From contig CAWJSE010000002.1 of the NCBI GenBank assembly GCA_963845445.1, forward strand, positions 1,178,001 to 1,242,000: DNA of 64,000 nt, given 5' to 3'. Shown piece by piece: positions 62,975 through 64,000 of the stretch. This DNA is from JABDBL01 sp963845445. Its GTDB lineage: Bacteria > Cyanobacteriota > Vampirovibrionia > Obscuribacterales > Obscuribacteraceae. The notes beneath the pieces were generated by a model. The model did not search any database and was not told where the DNA came from. It saw nothing but the letters and a program-made list of their open reading frames with translations. Positions within the stretch are counted from its first letter, which is position 1. Each line of letters begins with the position of its first letter. The translations under genes and the position numbers were made by a program.

Positions 62975-63547
62975 TCAGTATTTTGGCTCTTGTCCAGCTT
63001 TCCATTTTATATTGCAACCAACACTGGTCTTTTGATTTTCATTCACTGGTTGATTATTGATAAGGGCATCCATGGCCGCGCGCAAATCTTTGCCATTAAC
63101 AGGCTGATTGTTGCCTGGTCTACTATCATCCAGTTGACCTCGATAAACTAATTTATGCTGGCCATCAAAAAGAAAAAAGTCTGGTGTGCAAGCAGCTTGA
63201 TAGGCCTTTGCCACATTTTGGCTCTTATCATATAAAAAGGGAAAAGTAAATTTCAGCGATTGAGCCATAAGCTTTAAGTTTTTAGGCGCATCATCTGGAT
63301 AGTTTTCAACATCATTTGAACTAATAGAAACTATATCCAATTGGCCTGAATAATCGCGCCCCAATTTAGCTAACTCATTTTGCACATGTTTTACATAGGG
63401 ACAATGTTGACAAATGAACATTACCAAAAGTCCATTTTTATTTTTAAACTCGTTTAAGCTGATTGATTTACCAGTAATCACATCTGGTAAAGAAAAAGCC
63501 GGAGCTTGCGTTCCCAAAGGCAACATGGTTGAAACAGTTAGCGCCAT
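62975..63547 (-). CDS. Thioredoxin-fold peroxiredoxin-like protein (AhpC/TSA-redoxin family)
   Basis: 190 residues. APAFSLPDVITGKSISL near residue 15 and LLVMFICQHCPYVKHVQNEL with the CxxC (CQHC) near 47-50 identify a redoxin/TlpA-like fold. A thioredoxin cis-Pro region (CTPDFFLFD) lies near 115. No signal peptide, so cytoplasmic. The CQHC pair differs from CGPC of thioredoxin and is typical of a family often annotated as thioredoxin-like alkyl hydroperoxide reductase. It probably reduces disulfides or peroxides. Confidence 0.85.
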   Translation of the reverse strand: MALTVSTMLPLGTQAPAFSLPDVITGKSISLNEFKNKNGLLVMFICQHCPYVKHVQNELAKLGRDYSGQLDIVSISSNDVENYPDDAPKNLKLMAQSLKFTFPFLYDKSQNVAKAYQAACTPDFFLFDGQHKLVYRGQLDDSRPGNNQPVNGKDLRAAMDALINNQPVNENQKTSVGCNIKWKAGQEPKY

Positions 63548-63575
63548 CTTTCACCTCAAATAGTAAGTCTATCTT

Positions 63576-63833
63576 TTATTTACTAGCGTTCGCCTTCACT
63601 CCCTGTCCTTTTGCATACATGGAGCTGCCATAAATAACGCGTTGTTTTCCAGGCAAAGTAGCGTCGACAAGCATTGTTTCTTCGGGTTTACAGTCTTCAC
63701 TACCATTATAAAAACCCCAATGCGTAATTCCTATACGCTTTTTCTTTTGCCCAATATCGGGCAAAAAGCGCTCAGGAAATGCAATCATGAGCAAAACTGC
63801 TAAACCAATAAAAATGCCAATAAATATACTCAT
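63576..63833 (-). CDS. Small membrane-anchored hypothetical protein
   Basis: 85 residues. An N-terminal transmembrane helix (about 4-21) is followed by a polar region with two Cys residues and a short basic tail. It lies 28 nt upstream of the redoxin gene on the same strand, so it may be an upstream partner. No family recognised. Confidence 0.5.
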   Translation of the reverse strand: MSIFIGIFIGLAVLLMIAFPERFLPDIGQKKKRIGITHWGFYNGSEDCKPEETMLVDATLPGKQRVIYGSSMYAKGQGVKANASK

Positions 63834-63936
63834 ATGGTTAAAACCGAGTAGGCTAGGGGTTTACCTGTCTAAGCATAAAAAGAATAGAATATACTGGCTT
63901 TACTGTCCATGGGCAATACACCATATTCCGATTAAA

Positions 63937-63967
63937 AAAGGGAAACACCGAATTGGCATTTCCCTTT
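63937..63967. terminator. Hairpin near the right end
   Basis: AAAGGGAAA (63937-63945) and TTTCCCTTT (63959-63967), 13-nt loop, inside A- and T-rich flanks. It could act in both directions. I see no gene in the last 167 nt of the window. Confidence 0.45.
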
Positions 63968-64000
63968 CTATATCAAGGGGTTAGAGCTCTTAGCTCTTCA

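Noticed and set aside
62939..63151. Plus-strand frame opposite the redoxin gene
   Set aside because: It lies over a clearly coding minus-strand gene and has no family features.
63968..64000. AGAGCTCTTAGCTCT at the right edge as a possible tRNA or repeat start
   Set aside because: Too short before the edge, and it lacks any tRNA consensus.

Overview
The window looks like one contig of an AT-rich Gram-negative-type bacterium. The mix is TPR-rich secreted proteins, TonB C-terminal-like proteins, several GT-C membrane glycosyltransferases, a DUF4127 protein, a replication-relaxation protein, a chromosomal VirB/VirD4 machine and a dispersed shikimate cluster. It reminds me of Candidatus Obscuribacter-type Vampirovibrionia (Melainabacteria). 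That is an inference from gene content, not a search result. I see no tRNA, rRNA, CRISPR array, transposase or integrase.

Layout. 0-1.1 kb: two broken genes for secreted or membrane proteins, the second perhaps pilin-like, closed by a good terminator. 1.2-4.5 kb: an internally duplicated unknown protein, a HAD phosphatase, a YbaK-type deacylase, a nucleoside deoxyribosyltransferase-like protein and a frameshifted membrane protein. 4.7-14.9 kb: a type IV secretion or conjugation operon (VirB6-like, DUF2225, VirB3-like, VirB4 ATPase, VirB8-like, VirD4 coupling ATPase) with no relaxase in view. 14.9-31 kb: an envelope-modification region, mostly on the minus strand, with GT-C glycosyltransferases, one decayed copy, an SGNH-like protein, a hydrolase, DUF4127, an HxlR regulator and a ChaN/erythromycin-esterase-like protein, plus a lone hybrid-sensor-free histidine kinase. 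31.2-34.4 kb: replication-relaxation protein, tandem TonB-C proteins, an OppF-type ATPase. 34.6-44 kb: aroE, aroA, aroB, aroC, aroK, a frameshifted chorismate mutase, an aldo/keto reductase, a prephenate-dehydratase-like protein, aroQ and a 3-hydroxyacyl-CoA dehydrogenase. 44-47 kb: TPR and TonB-C secreted proteins. 47-64 kb: an orphan DNA adenine methyltransferase, an aminotransferase, an ArnT-like glycosyltransferase, TPR proteins, a pair of paralogous low-complexity proteins flanking hmgA-proC, an epimerase and small envelope proteins.

The most interesting signal is regulatory. Four intergenic sites in the 18-31 kb region share an 11-bp-phased direct repeat (consensus TGYCACAASTTTGYCAC), each followed 10-11 nt later by a plausible -10 box. 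This is the geometry of PhoB-type activated promoters. They would place the glycosyltransferase, SGNH/TPR and ChaN/HxlR/hydrolase/DUF4127 transcription units, plus a small unknown gene, in one regulon.

A second theme is damage. About a dozen genes are split by single-base indels, most of them in short homopolymers. This may be real decay, but it looks more like consensus error. I therefore annotate reconstructed genes across the breaks and say where the break lies. One of them, a chorismate mutase at about 40.1-40.3 kb, is only visible after repairing an A-run.
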